Assembly: GCA_025738555.1 (NCBI GenBank)
Contig: JAOVFP010000011.1
Location: 496,001-560,000 of the forward strand
Origin: Cyathus striatus
Taxonomy: Eukaryota > Basidiomycota > Agaricomycetes > Agaricales > Nidulariaceae
Reading direction: 5' to 3'
Length of the DNA: 64,000 bases
A program made the position numbers and the translations under genes. Position 1 is the stretch's first letter, and every line of letters starts with the position of its first letter. The notes beneath the pieces were generated by a model that did no database searches, was not told the DNA's origin, and was given only the letters and a program-made list of their open reading frames with translations. Of this stretch, positions 1 to 11,934 are shown in pieces.

Positions 1-1
1 G

Positions 2-1975
2 AAATCAGTTCGTCGTCAACCAACCAAGTGAGCTATGGTACTGATTGGCTACATACCTGTTACAAAGTTAAAGTGCTTCACAAAGAACCAGCGTTCTGCT
101 GAAGGTCACCAGCTCTTTCATGAATGTATGCGAGAGCTGTTAAAGCCATTACTTGAGGCAGGGTTGAAGGGGATTGACATGGTGTGCGCAGATGGATTTG
201 TGCGAACAATATACCCACTTATTGCAGCATACATTGCGGACTACCCTGAGCAATGCCTCATTGTGTGTTGTCAGGAGAACTCTTGTCCATGCTGTCTTGT
301 CAAGTCTGATAAACGAGGTGATGCCTTGGACCATTCGAAATCATGCGATCCAGCAACAACACTAATGAACTTGTTGAACAAGGCCGTTGGAAAGGACTGT
401 CCAGATTTTGCTGATCAGAATCTCCGACTTATCAATCCATTCTGGAGAGACTTCTTACCTATCTGTGACATATTCCAATGTATTACACCCGATATTCTTC
501 ATCAACTCCACAAAGGGGTATTTAAAGATCATGTCGTCAACTGGGCGATTAAGTCAATGGATGGTAGTCAAGCCGAGAATATCAAAGAAATTGATGATTG
601 CTTCAGAGCAATGACGACTCACCCAACACTTCGGCATTTTAAAAAAGGCATATCTCTCACATCACAGTGGACTGGAACAGAACACAAGAACATGGAGAAA
701 GTGTTCCTAGGCATAGTTGCTGGAGTAACCAATTCCAGGGTTCAAAAAGTTGTTAAAGGCGTTCTGGACTTCATATATTATGCACACTTCGAAACTCACA
801 CAACCGAATCACTCACTGCATTAGATGATGCTTGGGAAGTCATTCATCTTAATAAAGATGTTTTCATCGAGCTTGGGGTTCGAGAACACTTCAATATAAG
901 CAAGCTTCACAATATAAAGCATTATTGTGTTGCAATTCGCTCTCGGGGAACAGCAGATGGTTTCAGTACTGAAGGAACTGAGCGCCTCCATATAGATCTG
1001 GCAAAGAATGGATATAATGTGTCAAATAAGAAGGAATACACATTGCAAATGACAACATGGCTGCAACGTCAAGAATCAATTCATGAGTTTGGAGTGTACT
1101 TACAATGGGCAGTACCAGGTTATGTTATGGAGCTGGCAGAGGATGACGAAGAAAGCAATACAGAAGATCTAAAGGATGAAGTGATCAATGTAACAGAAAA
1201 CGGCAACTCAGAAACAATTGAAGCTAATGGAGTCATACCATATTCAATTGCAAAGTTGGCCCCTTTCCCACATGTCTCTGTATCTCAGATCATTAATGAC
1301 TATGGCGCTGTCGATTTCCTGTGGTATCTCCAACAAGCTCTTGGTGTAACTCATGAGGAGGATACTATTTTCCCAGTTTATAAGCAATTCATGCTTACCC
1401 TGCCTCCAATCTGGAAGTCTCACATCGCAAGATTATAGATGTTGTACATGCTACTCGCCCTCAGCCATCCAAGACCAGTAAAAGTGGATTGATCGAAGCT
1501 ACTAGTGGGCGCTCAAGTACTGTTCTAGTACAGATAAAGGAGTGTGAAAGAAATAAAGGGCCTCTAAATGGTTAGCATTCTGATTGTCGAGTGTGAGCAT
1601 TATTTGACTTACCACTTGTTATAGGACTTCGTGTTGCACAGGTGTGAGTGATCTTCAGGGTGCCCCAGGAGAATGGCAAGTTCTCGCAACCTATGGCTTT
1701 TGTTCACTGGTTTAAAGCCTTTTCTGCCAATCCTATCAAGGACCTTGACATGTTCAAGGTTTCTTTGTCAACTAACACACATGTTCAAAATGCAGGAGTG
1801 ACTCCAATTTCACGTATCATTCGCACCTGCCATCTCCTTCCAGTTTTTGGTGAGAAGATAACTTCTGAGTGGCTCTCACCTGGTGCACTTCAGAACCTTG
1901 AATTATCGTTCTTCCTCAATCCATATATTCGCCATTATGATTTCTACTTCTTTCACTACCAATATAGTTTATTCA
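2..1975 (+). pseudogene. Plavaka-type (CACTA-like) transposase, decayed and cut by the window start
   Basis: Resembles basidiomycete Plavaka transposases, which mobilise CACTA-like DNA transposons. The 467-residue open stretch from position 35 holds the family landmarks: an ADYPEQ segment, a CxxC pair in SCPCCLVK, the PDILHQLHKG block, and a TEGTERLHIDLAK block. The product is not intact. A TGA at 29-31 interrupts the frame just upstream. A frameshift near 1428-1440 moves the frame so that KIIDVVHATRPQPSK follows. A GT-AG intron fits 1571-1624, and another TGA at 1645-1647 falls where relatives have Arg in an RVAQVRVIF-like motif. The C-terminal part (HWFKAF, RIIRTCHLLPVFG, FLNPYI) runs to about 1975. 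The N-terminus lies outside the window. Family assignment rests on remembered motifs, not a search. Confidence 0.85.
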
Positions 1976-2135
1976 GGAAGATTGCGCGTCAAGTAGAAGT
2001 CAGGGGGGTGGGGGTCAGACAAGGAACCAGAAATAGCACTGCTCGAATATGAGCATAAATATCATTACTAGAGCATATGTTGTACAATGATGTAGGTAAT
2101 AATGTATAACTATTAGGGTCAACAGTGAGGAACAT

Positions 2136-2740
2136 ATGAGTACGACAACAATGATTGTGAATACTTGTGCGAAGACAATAGGGGCAGCATGGAAGCAATG
2201 CCTCCAGAGCATGATGACCATGAACACGCAAAAGGGTGGCGGCAGGAGAGGAAGCACGGCAGTGAGTAACGTACACTGGGATAACCAGAGAACGACAAAC
2301 TCGAATATACACAGTGGGTACAATGGCCATGAATGCTAATCCCACTGGAGTACGACCATGAACACATGCAAAACGGCAGCGGTGGGAGGCTGTGGCAGTG
2401 GGGAGAGCCAAACCCAAAGCAGCTCATAGGACGCACAGCTACCCAGATCGTGAATATGTGTGTGAAGGCAATAGGGGCAGCGTGGAAGCAAGGCCTTCAG
2501 AGCATGATGACCATGAACATGCGAAAGGGTGGCGGCAGGAGGGGAAGCACAGCAGTGAGTAACGTATGCTGGGATAACCAGATAACGACGAACTCAAATA
2601 TACACAGTGGGTACAATGGCCATGAATGCTAATCCCACTGGAGTATGACCATAAACACATGCAAAAAGGCAGCGGTGGGAGGCTGCGGCAGTGGGGAGAG
2701 CCAAACCCAAAGTAGCTCATAGGATGCACAGCTACCCACA
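2136..2740. repeat. Tandem duplication, about 293-bp period, two copies
   Basis: Two adjacent copies share landmarks GGGGCAGC (near 2181 and 2474) and CATGAATGCTAATCCCACTG (ending about 293 bases apart), with roughly 90 percent identity by eye. Open frames on both strands here are by-products of the repeat and carry no recognisable domain. It lies directly downstream of the Plavaka relic and could be a subterminal repeat of that element; this is inference. Confidence 0.75.
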
Positions 2741-4489
2741 GGAAGTGATGCGGGCATAAAGTAAGCACAAGCAGTGGGGAGTCAAGCAGGGAACACATCC
2801 CAAAGCTACCGGAAGGGAAGTGCGTACCTTCTGTTTCGCTCACATGGGAAACTGAGGCTAAATGATGAGGATACATACCTTGAATTGAGTGGTTGGACAG
2901 CATAAGTAAGATTTTTGAAACAGAGGAAGCAGGGGGGAACATACATGGAACTCGTGATAGCAGCATTGTTGGGGTAGAATTGAAATTGCCAGTGCAGTGC
3001 CATTTAGGATGTCTACGGGCATGGAAATGTCAGTCCTGCAAATGACATAGAGTATGAAGGAGATATACTCACTTGATGCATTTTTGAGATACAGTGAACT
3101 CGGTAACACGTCTACAGCTAGCGAAGCCAAAAGTGGTGTGTGCACAGTGCAACACAATGATTCTAGTTGTGTATCAATGAGAATAAAAAGGACAGAAAGG
3201 AAGAAATACTTACTGAATTTCAAAAGATACTTCAAGATTGTGTTAGCTCTTGTTGGAGGGTTGGTGGAGAAAGACTGTGAATATGATAGGATTGCCCCCA
3301 TACGTCAGCACAATGTAAGAGATAGCCTGGTTCAAGCATTCCGAGGGGAAGGATCGCTTGTGGTGTGTTAGGGGAATGGGACATCATCCGGGTGTAAGGA
3401 CAGGAGGAGAGGATGGGGTGGAATGAAGGAAGGGATGGTGAAGGGGGGATAGAGGACTGATAAAGAGTTTAGTCTGAGACTACGAAGAAAATGCACAGAC
3501 CACCTAGTCATGCTGTCAATTTTGTAATCAGTCACTACTTGTCACTCACCCATATAACATGTATAGTTACACATAGTGTTCTCAATGATGTATGTAGTGA
3601 TACAAGTTTCAAATACAATGTATGTAGAGTTTATAGATGCAGTGATAGATACATTATTTATGTTGGTCTACCTACATTGAGCTGGTGTTACCTAGCTTTA
3701 CATCGTCACCATAGATCCATATAGCCGTGCGCCAAGTCGGTGTCGGCTATCTAAACTCATGCACAGCTACGTGACTGCATCAGTGTTTCCTGATGGAGCC
3801 ATGGCAATACTAGTTCAACCAGATATTGATGCAACACTTCTACTTGTGCTATGTGGCTCTTGCTTGCCTAAATATTTTCTCTTTGTTATATTACTAGTCA
3901 CTTAGTCTATACTACTGCTTCTAAATTTTGATAATCTGAACACTGTGCTGAAATGGATGAACAACAACTTTTTCAATTGTTTTCTACTTGAGTGCCTTGA
4001 ATGGCCATATCATAAGTAATTTACAGCTGTAAACTGTATAGAAATAACAAATATTTTGTCTGTAGATGTTAAAATACTACCAGCAAGCTATGTGTACCAT
4101 GGTAATTAAGGCACCAGCTCCTACCATATATGGTAATGTATTACTAAATTTGGTAAGTTTGATCATTGATATTGGCCATATAAAGTCATTGGATATGTGT
4201 GGGAAGTGGGTGGCATGTATATGTTCTTGATGATTTGACACAGATTTGACTTGACTTCAAGAAAATAAGCATGGCAGAGTGAATAATAAGTAAACTTTCA
4301 TTTATTTAAAGCACAGATTGCATTATTTATGTCATGTGACCAGTGATATGTAACAACATTTCATCCACTCAACACACCTATGAAATGTTTTTATTGCAGT
4401 TTCTTTGTTCTAAATGACCAGAATATAACTGTAGAAACTCTCTGACAACAGCTTGAACAGGAAATGTCACATGCAATAGTCTTTTAGCA
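2741..4489. other. Gene-poor stretch, no recognisable feature
   Basis: Only short open frames without domain resemblance are present (for example 3054-3371 + and 2858-3301 -), and they overlap one another on opposite strands. No terminal inverted repeat, RNA gene or satellite was seen. The sequence becomes AT-rich after about 3480. Confidence 0.5.
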
Positions 4490-4756
4490 GCCATGTCACT
4501 CCAAGTCCCACTCAACAATTCTGACACAGCATCAATGACACCCCCTCACCTCAACACCCCCTTCCTCCTCCATGGATCATGACGAGAATGGTGTCACTAG
4601 CAAGAGCGGCATCAATACCACATCATCCAGGCTCTCTTTGCATCTCCCCCTCTCAATGCCCCTATCCCCCCACCCCAACTTGCATGGTCCAAGTGTCAAT
4701 CATCATTGATGTTGATGCAGATGGTCCTTGCTCTCCCCCACTATGACACCACATGA
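4490..4756 (+). repeat. C-rich dispersed repeat, left fragment
   Basis: This strongly C-biased stretch matches 16270-16450 in the same orientation. The shared features are a run of C-rich triplets, an ATCA(T/C)GACGA block and a CATC(A/C)AG series. The remainder of the same repeat resumes near 6590, so the copy is interrupted by the material between. Related C-rich sequence occurs at 7650-8400, 16290-17740 and 53080-53280. Frames through it give proline, serine and histidine-rich low-complexity peptides and are not called as genes. Confidence 0.6.
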
Positions 4757-5441
4757 CCATTGGCAACCGGTTACTGCTCATAACCATGTGTCTTCGTGAA
4801 ACCATCTTATGCAACACCCAATTTTGTTTTGTAAATTATACTTGAAAAATGCACTCGTTTGCTCTGAAATTTAACATATACATTATATATTATATGAATT
4901 AAATTGCCGCGGAATTTGAAGGCTCTAGGTTTAGATTTGCACTTTCCACATGAATATCTTTCCAAATGGTGAATTTGGGGTAATTACCACAGAGTGCAAC
5001 ACCGAGCTGAACTAAGGCATGGCATTGATTAATCAAGTAATATTTGTTTGGACCCTATTATGTAAACTAATCATCTAGATTTGATTACTCAGGTAGCAAT
5101 GCACCACACCACCTATGCCTGAATATCTGCCACAGAAACACTTACTATCTCATTCAAAATTCTCCATGTTTTCAATATATTGTGTAGATATTTACATATG
5201 AGTTTTATTAAGCACAATTACATCATAGCTGTCAGATTTAAGGCATCTTGTTTTTCGAATCTGGTGCATTTGAGGTAAGCATTGTGCACTGTAAAGCATT
5301 CTATACAAGATAGAAATATATAATGCATATTATTTTTGCGCAGTTGTATTGAGACATATTACTTGTGTAAAATAGAAAAGAAAAGAACAAAATTGATCAT
5401 GATTTCAATGGGTTACATGCCAAGTTCTTCACACTGTCACA

Positions 5442-6163
5442 GCAGGCTTTTAGCTGTCCAGTTTCAGCTGTCCTTTGGCCTGTCGTTTGATCTGTCCTAT
5501 TTGGCATCATGCACATGTATGTCACACACATCAAACCAAGTTCTGATAGCTTCATAATTGATGGATAAGAGAGACTGCACCGAGCTGGTGCATTTAAAAA
5601 AATGCTGTAATTGTGAGACCATCTAATATTTGACTTGAAAAACAAAGTATGTACTTGCACTCAATGTCTGTATAGTTACCAATGATTGTATGTAGTATTT
5701 AATCCACTTGAGTAATCTTGAGGAATTTTCATCAAATCCTTGATCTGGTCATTCTTGTATCTTATATTCACTTCGTTTGGAATGTATTTTGTACAAAGAG
5801 AAGAAACAAAGGTGAAAATTTGTTCCATATAAATATCTCTTATTAGCACACACATGTAAAAAAATTAATTATGGGGTAATAGATATACTTTTACAGTATA
5901 TTTCAGGAATAGAATGGAAAATGTGAATTTCAAGAGATTAAAATATTTATATACTACTACTTCAAATATTTGGATGGTCTACAGCAATGCATTTTTGAAT
6001 GACAATTTGTTGGTTATCACATGTCAGCTTGGCTTGATTTTGTTCGACTTTGATTATCAATCACTACCTAGTTTGGTATGTGTGACATCATGACTGATGT
6101 CTGAACAGGACAGATCAAATGACAGGCCAAAGGACACCTGGAACTGGACAGCTAAAAGCCTGC
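5442..6163. mobile_element. Small inverted-repeat element (MITE-like)
   Basis: The ends are GCAGGCTTTTAGCTGTCC at 5442 and its reverse complement ending at 6163. Inverted similarity continues inward for about 60 bp with a few mismatches, and weaker similarity runs to about 100 bp. The 722-bp body has no coding frame. No clear target-site duplication was found, so superfamily is unknown. Confidence 0.6.
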
Positions 6164-6414
6164 CATGTGTTGCATCATATGGGAGTGTTGCATCACGTGG
6201 TGAATGACTGTACTTAGTCATTGTAATAGTATGTACTAAGCTTTAAATTAAATACAAAGTACAATAGTGTCAATGTCCTAACCTAACCTCCCTAACCTAA
6301 CCACATTTTCTAACAGTTATTTTAACTAATTACTGTTTTACAATACCCCAAACTTAGCCCAACCTCAATTTTATTAGTAAAAATAGCAATAAAAAAATAA
6401 GACATCACTGGGAA

Positions 6415-6480
6415 TTGAACCCCACTTCGCGCAAAAAACAATCTTTATTGTAGGTCAGCAAACCACTACACCTGTGAGCA
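6415..6480 (-). other. tRNA-like segment (possible tRNA-derived repeat)
   Basis: Read on the minus strand, a GGTTCAATTCCC block resembles the internal B box / T arm of tRNA genes. A TAGTGGTTTGCTGA block at suitable distance upstream resembles an A box. The acceptor stem does not pair, so a functional tRNA is unlikely. It may be a tRNA relic or the head of a SINE. Confidence 0.25.
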
Positions 6481-6559
6481 ATATAAAATTAGGATCAGAA
6501 TGTACTTGAGGCCATCAGCAGATGAACACCTTCCATATTTGGTAAGTTACATGGTGTCA

Positions 6560-6845
6560 TAGTGGGGAGAGCAAGGACCATCATTGATGCACATTGCCAT
6601 GCCCAATCTGTCATCCCAACATCATTCCCCCATCCTCAAGACTTCTAGCATCATCAATGCATGTCACCCAACCTACTCCAACTTTCCCCCCTCAATGTTC
6701 AACCCTCCTCAAGTCCTCGCTGGACATCAACGAGATGTCACTGTGGCCTCAACGAATTTGTTGACACAAGGTAAGTGTCTCACTCCACTTACTGCAACAT
6801 CCCCAGCTACCTTGTGTCCTCACATCACCATCTTGAAGAGGTGAA
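6560..6845 (+). repeat. C-rich dispersed repeat, right fragment
   Basis: Homologous in the same orientation to about 16430-16640. A GCCTCAACGAAT(A/T) block followed by GGTAAGTGTCTC is shared by both copies. It continues the fragment at 4490-4756 after the interruption. The GGTAAGT could be a fossil splice donor, but no protein domain is recognisable. Confidence 0.55.
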
Positions 6846-7544
6846 CTTGTGTTTGAAGGTCCTATGCAAAGAAATGCGAGTTGCTGGCGCGTCCATCCAG
6901 CATAAGGGTTCTAAGGTGATGGAATAAGGTAGTTAGCAATGTATGTGAGAGAAATAACGACGCAAAAACAAAGAGAACTTCAAGTTGAAGTTCTGAGACG
7001 AGAGTGGTTGAGTGAAGTTCGTTTCGACGATTTGAAACGAGTAGAGTATTGCAGGACGATGCAGACAGCGACAGAGAACGATTATGAAATGCTTAAACAG
7101 GAGCTCGAGGTGGCAAACTTCACTGAATTTCGATATACCTAGATGTACAGTTTATATAGAAAAGAAAGAAAGTATATACCTAAAAAGAGCGAACTGAGTG
7201 TAAGTAAGGCCAAGGATAAGATAGGAATTGAATAATTGTTCCAAGGAGCCAAAACACGAGTCTGTTTGGAATGGAATGTAGAGAATGAATTAAAGATAGG
7301 GAAGGAGAAGGGATATGTTGAGATATTGATATGAGGGCAGTTAGATCTTGAAGCGCCACTATTGAGCGGTGTCTCGGTTACTTGAGTCGGTGTTGTAAAC
7401 ATTCCTGTGGTGTTCTTGGTGTCGACTATATAGTTAGCGTTGTGGCGAAGGGGGTGGAAACGGAGAGCGTCGGGGAGCGTGTTGAGGTGGCAGAGACGAT
7501 AGCGTAGACGCGCTGTTTCAAGCTTGATGACGTGAAAGTGTCAC

Positions 7545-8440
7545 GTGACTGTACGCGTTCACAGATCTTGTAGAATCGTTCGTTCCACAGTGCAGGCCGA
7601 ACGCCTGCTCTACAGTCTACAAGGCGTGGACGGACATTTCCACCCGGTCCCCCATTATGTCGTCACGATGAAGACGACGCCAGCGTCCTGCCAACGTCGT
7701 CGACGACACGCCACGTCCCCCCCTCTCCCAGGCTTCTCCTCTCCCCTCTCCCCTCTTCCCCAGCCCTTTCTCCTCCCTTGCTCGTCGTCGTCAACGGCGC
7801 TCTCAACTGCCCCTGCTATCGCCGTCGCCATGCTCCAAATAGCCCCAGCTCTCGCTTGATGGGCCCCAGCACCAAGCACCATCATCACTACCCACTATCA
7901 CCACACCTCGTGCCTCGCCGCGCCGTCTCCCACCTAATCCCCACGACCACGACCATCTCATCTTCGCAACAACCGCCCATAATAACGACGACGGCACCTC
8001 ACCGCTGTCACCCTGTCACTCACTACCACCACCTCTCCTCCTTCTCCCTCATACAAGCATAATGGCATAACTGCCGTTCCGCGCTCGTCTCGCCCACCAC
8101 CGTCGCTACCTCGCATCTCGCCTCGTCTTCTCCCACCACCACCACCATCTTATCACCAGCTCACCTACCATCGTGGCGTGCCGTCTCCTTCCACACCATC
8201 ACCTTGTCACCCACGTCAATTCCACTACCATGCCTTCCACCATGCTTCGAGGGGAGAGGACAGCGAGGGGGCAGGAAGGTGATGGACGAGGAGAGTGGCT
8301 GACAACGGCGACCCACCACCACCACCAGCGCACCTCGCCGCCACCGTTTCCGCTTCCACAACTACCGTCGTCACGTCGAGTCGTGGCTATTTTTTATATT
8401 AGTATAATAGTTATACTCTCAGATATGTACCACTAGGCCA
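7545..8440. repeat. C-rich low-complexity repeat block
   Basis: Strongly C-rich on the + strand with CCACCAC, CGTCG and CATCATC runs, the same compositional family as 16290-17740. All six frames stay open for 60-100 codons because of composition alone, giving Pro/His/Ser-rich peptides on + and Gly/Arg-rich ones on -. No domain is seen and no gene is called. Base composition changes abruptly near 7640 and 8390. Confidence 0.6.
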
Positions 8441-8637
8441 CAATAATTAAAACTATAGACCACATACACTGCAGCTACCTTCGTCGTGAGTGTCTAAGCT
8501 GCTCCCATCATCTCTAGAGTTGTGACATAAAACACAACGTGATGGAAATAACGATGGTACGTACGTAATTAAGTATACCATAAGAACGTCAGAATGAGAA
8601 AAGGTAATCGTGGGTAAGGTAAGAAGGGATACTTCTA

Positions 8638-8914
8638 CTGTAGACTTTCGACCAACTGTTCGCGAGATTTTGGCGTGACGGCCATGAACAGTTGGACCCT
8701 CTGTTCATGGCTCTTTGTAATGTGTGACGAAATGTTTATCTGTTCATGAGAATTTTTGCGAGCAAAGCGAGCCGCCGAAAAATAGACCCTAACCTCTATT
8801 CAAATAGGATATACCACTGTTCAAATTACTCTGTGATGCGTGATTAATGAGACATCTGTTCAAGTTCAAAGCGTCGTGTGATGCGTGATTGAACAGTTGG
8901 TCGAAAGTCTACAG
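8638..8914. mobile_element. MITE 1: TA-flanked palindromic element, 277 bp
   Basis: The ends are perfect inverted repeats beginning CTGTAGACTTTCGACCAACT and running about 24 bp. Flanking TA dinucleotides lie at 8636-8637 and 8915-8916. The paralogous segment near 10721-10740 reads TTCTACACGGAATACATAAG with a single TA at 10726-10727 and no insert, which fixes both ends. A TA target and short length fit a non-autonomous Tc1/mariner-like MITE. There is no coding capacity. The interior contains TGACG/CGTGA motifs shared with MITE 2. Confidence 0.9.
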
Positions 8915-8929
8915 TACACGAAATACATA

Positions 8930-9640
8930 AGTTATGATGTTTGTTGAGAAGCGGAAGGCATAGGAATGCTCGTTTCCCTTTGTCTCCGAGTCCCGCAAAG
9001 ACATCACTATAATTCGGCGGAAATGCTGCTTCTCCATTGTTTTGAATTGTAGCGGACGGAACATAGTAGGAAGCCCTTATCGTATTCGAGTGTGGATGTT
9101 CAGGTGAAAGATCTCTCCGTTTTCGAACAACTTCTCCAGAAAGATTGGAAAGAATCAGTCCCGTAAAATTAGTAGCAGATGTAATACGAGCACCCGCATC
9201 ATGGGATATTCGGTATCCAGTCGCAAATCGAATGGCTCTGGTACTGAATCATTCCCTGCTCTTTTCCAGTTGAAAAACAACGCATTTCGCTTTCGTATTG
9301 TCACAGATCCAGATTTGCGAGTTCGAATAAACCACATTAATAGGCTTATAAATGCTATTCCAGCAATCGCCCCAACTATACCTCCAACTATGCTCCCTAC
9401 CGGTGTAGACGATTTAGAAACTGAAGATTGAGAAGGAAGTGCTAGCGATGTTGTGGACGTCAACAAACTGGTAGAGCCTGCGCTCGACGAGAGAGTGCAT
9501 TGCAGTGTAGCTCCTATCAGTGTTGAAATGCCAAGGCTGGCTGTGTTCATCGTGCTGGAAGTACTTGAGTTGAGACCGCAGAAACGTTTGAACTACTTGT
9601 GGCAGAAGCAGTAAAATCAGTGTTTGTAGGTGTCGACATG
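8930..9640 (-). pseudogene. Decayed copy of the single-pass membrane protein family
   Basis: Read on the minus strand this matches the genes at 10743-11934 and 25234-26345. It keeps an IMSTPTNTDF piece of the N-terminal domain, a Ser/Thr-rich stalk, the glycine-rich helix (VGGIVGAIAGIAFISLLMWF) and an EPFDLR motif in the cytoplasmic part. A frameshift near 9190 breaks the cytoplasmic region, after which SGEVV(R/H)KRRD appears in another frame. The N-terminal exons are shortened. It lies tandem to the intact copy 1 kb away, with MITE 1 just beyond its 3' end, so it is an old member of a local duplication series. Confidence 0.75.
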
Positions 9641-9660
9641 ATAGTTGTTATACGGTGTGG

Positions 9661-10740
9661 AGGAAGATACTAGCTTGGGGATATCTTCTCGACAAAGAAT
9701 ATGCGAGTGGAACGACGTCCGTCGATCCTCCAGTTCTAGTGAGGTACGATTCGAGCTGAAATGGGGGGAAACGAAAACCTGAATTTAAATGAGAGTAGGT
9801 ACGACACTTTAAGTAGCTAACAAATGCGGTATGTATGAGTAAACGACAGTAAGAATGAAATGTGGTACGGTAATGAAAAAAACGAGATTCGCATCGCAGG
9901 CAAACTGCATGCTCTACAACGGCTAAGAATATAATGAGTATTTATACTGTAAGGATTATTGAAAGAAAAAGTCACATTGCCACCATAAATTTTAAGCTAC
10001 ACTTCGCTTGTACAGTATTCCTGATGATATAGCTTCTTAGATTAGATAATACGGACCACGGTCGGGCAGTATGACGACAAGTATCAATGAAGAGATGGGA
10101 TTAGGATGGATATCATATAGGGATCGAAAGCAGTTCTCGTGATATGCATAAATTATATATATTCATAAACATCTATTTTTGTTGCTTGATGAAGGCGCTT
10201 GAACGCTGGGTGGTACAGCTGTACGTTCGGCGTCGTCGAGCTTTCAAATTGATGGCACATGATAATATGTGGTGTTGGAACACACACCGGAGATTCTCTC
10301 GCAGGTACTAATAATATCTGGACGCCCTCGGCTTCTGGTGGATGCGGTATAGATCGATGGATTGCGGAAAAGCAAGAGACGACAGTGTGCAGTGTGTACA
10401 TAGCGCCGAAGTTGTCTGTCTTTTGAATTCTGGATGGGCGTCCCGCGATGGTTGTCAGAAATGCATCATATTGTCAGTTAAAGCAAAATCAATATGCATA
10501 CGAATACTATGAGCCAATCGTGAGGTCGAACATGTTCGATCCTGAACAGCGCTAGGCCGTCAACTTTGCTCGTTGAAGTTCAGATATCCTAATCTACATT
10601 ACCCAACCACATATAATGGCTACGCTCAAATCAGAGAATGGACTTACTAACGGTAGTATATAATCAAATGTACAGCAAGAACGTCAGAAAACCAAAGTTC
10701 TTCATGTTTAAGATCAAAATAATTCTACACGGAATACATA
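9661..10740. other. Intergenic spacer, no confident gene
   Basis: One minus-strand open frame (10153-10401, 82 codons) has fairly ordinary amino-acid composition but no recognisable domain and no visible splice partners. It may be a chance frame. Segments near 10660-10740 match the flank of MITE 1 at 8580-8640 plus 8915-8935, showing that the duplicated block extends a little beyond the gene. Confidence 0.4.
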
Positions 10741-10742
10741 AG

Positions 10743-11934
10743 TTATGGCTTTTGGTGAGAAGAGGTAGGCAGAGGAACAATGGTTTCGCTTGAGCTTCGA
10801 GATCCTGCAAAGACATCACTATAATTCGGCGGAAGTGTCACTTCTACTTCGCTTTGGCTTTCGTGGCCTATAGGACCAGCGTCCAACTCTCGTCGAGGCG
10901 TGGAGGATGGCATATAGTAAGAACCCCTTCTCCCATTCGAGAGTGGAGGTTCCTCCATAGACGGTTCAGCTGAAATATCTCTCCGTTTGTGAACAACTTC
11001 TCCAGACGGATTGGAGTGGGTCATTCCTGTAAAATTGGTGGCAGATAAAACTGGAGTGCTGTTATCGTTAGAATATCTGAAATCTGGTCGTAAATCGAAT
11101 GGCTCTAATATTCTGTCATTTTCTTCTGTTATATCTCGGTTGAAAAGCAAAACATTTTGCTTGTGTATTTCTCCCGATCTGGACTTGCGAGTTCGTACGA
11201 ACCATATTGCTAGGCTTATAATTGCTATTCCAGCAATCGCCCCAACTACACATCCAACTATAACCCCAATTGGGATGAATGATTTCGAGTTTTCCGAAGA
11301 ACTCGACGGTGTGGTAGACGTCGACGAAGTAATAGAGGTGCTCGAGGAGAAACTTTCCTCTGGTAATTTCAAAGTACTTGTCGTTGATGTAAAACTTGAA
11401 CCACCCCGTGAAAGGGTTGAACTAAACGTAGCTGTATCTAAAGGTGATATCTGAGATGCTGTTGGGATTGGTGATGATGGTTCTGATGTTGATGATGTTG
11501 CTTCAGTCGTTTTATTATCCGTCGAAGTCGTCGCTGCAATACTTATGATAAAAGGGTTGTGTTCAACGCCTGAAACAGGATTACCGGCCGATTCTACTGC
11601 TGCAAAGGTGACAACCCTATAGCAAACTTAGCCCCGTTTTATGTCCAAATTTGTTAAATGATCATACCCTGGAGTTACGCTGAATGGAACTTGTATTGTA
11701 ATCGAAGTCATAAAATGTAAATTGACTGGAGATGCCGCAAAATCAGCATTTATTGGTGTCGGCATGATAGTTGCAGTGCTAAGAACATAATGAATGTTCA
11801 TATTTTATGGATTCTGAAGGTACCTACATATAGACCCCAGGGATTGGCGTGGTCGGGTGATTCCAGGTAACAGTAACAGTTCCTCCAGGTGTAACTTCGC
11901 TTGGGCTTACGCCCAGGTTCATCATCTGTGGCAT
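10743..11934 (-). CDS. Single-pass membrane protein with N-terminal Ig-like (TPGGTVTVTW) domain
   Basis: A multi-exon gene read on the minus strand. From an ATG at 11934-11932 the first exon encodes NLGVSPSEVTPGGTVTVTW, resembling the Ser/Thr-rich cell-surface Kre9/Knh1-like fold of basidiomycete wall proteins. A short exon (IMPTPINADFAASP ... ITIQVPFSVTPG) follows. The last long exon carries VVTFAAVESAG, a long Ser/Thr stalk, a single glycine-rich helix (GCVVGAIAGIAIISLAIWF), the basic stop-transfer RTRKSR, and a cytoplasmic tail with EPFDLRPD, SGEVVHKRRD, RRELDAGP and LPPNYSDVF. Introns of about 55-60 nt with GT-AG ends fit. No signal peptide is visible, so an upstream exon may be missing or unrecognised. 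A role at the cell surface is inferred from architecture; function is unknown. Confidence 0.75.

Larger units (their letters stand above)
4718..6585. mobile_element. Inverted-repeat-bounded insertion splitting the C-rich repeat
   Basis: The left end starts GGTCCTTGCTCTCCCC and the right end is its reverse complement (GGGGAGAGCAAGGACC). About 35 bp of imperfect inverted repeat extends inward as ACTATGACACCA. The C-rich repeat is present on both sides, homologous to consecutive parts of the 16.3-kb copy, so this block looks like an insertion. An ATCATTGATG direct repeat occurs close to both ends, but the exact target duplication is not resolved. No transposase is visible inside. The interior is AT-rich and holds a smaller inverted-repeat element at 5442-6163. 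Confidence 0.5.

Noticed and set aside
6276..6302. Telomere-like CCTAACC repeats
   Set aside because: Only a few irregular copies (CCTAACCTAACCTCCCTAACC) inside the window; not the CCCTAA array expected at basidiomycete telomeres.
6415..6480. tRNA gene
   Set aside because: B-box-like sequence is present but the acceptor stem does not pair; kept only as a low-confidence tRNA-like segment.
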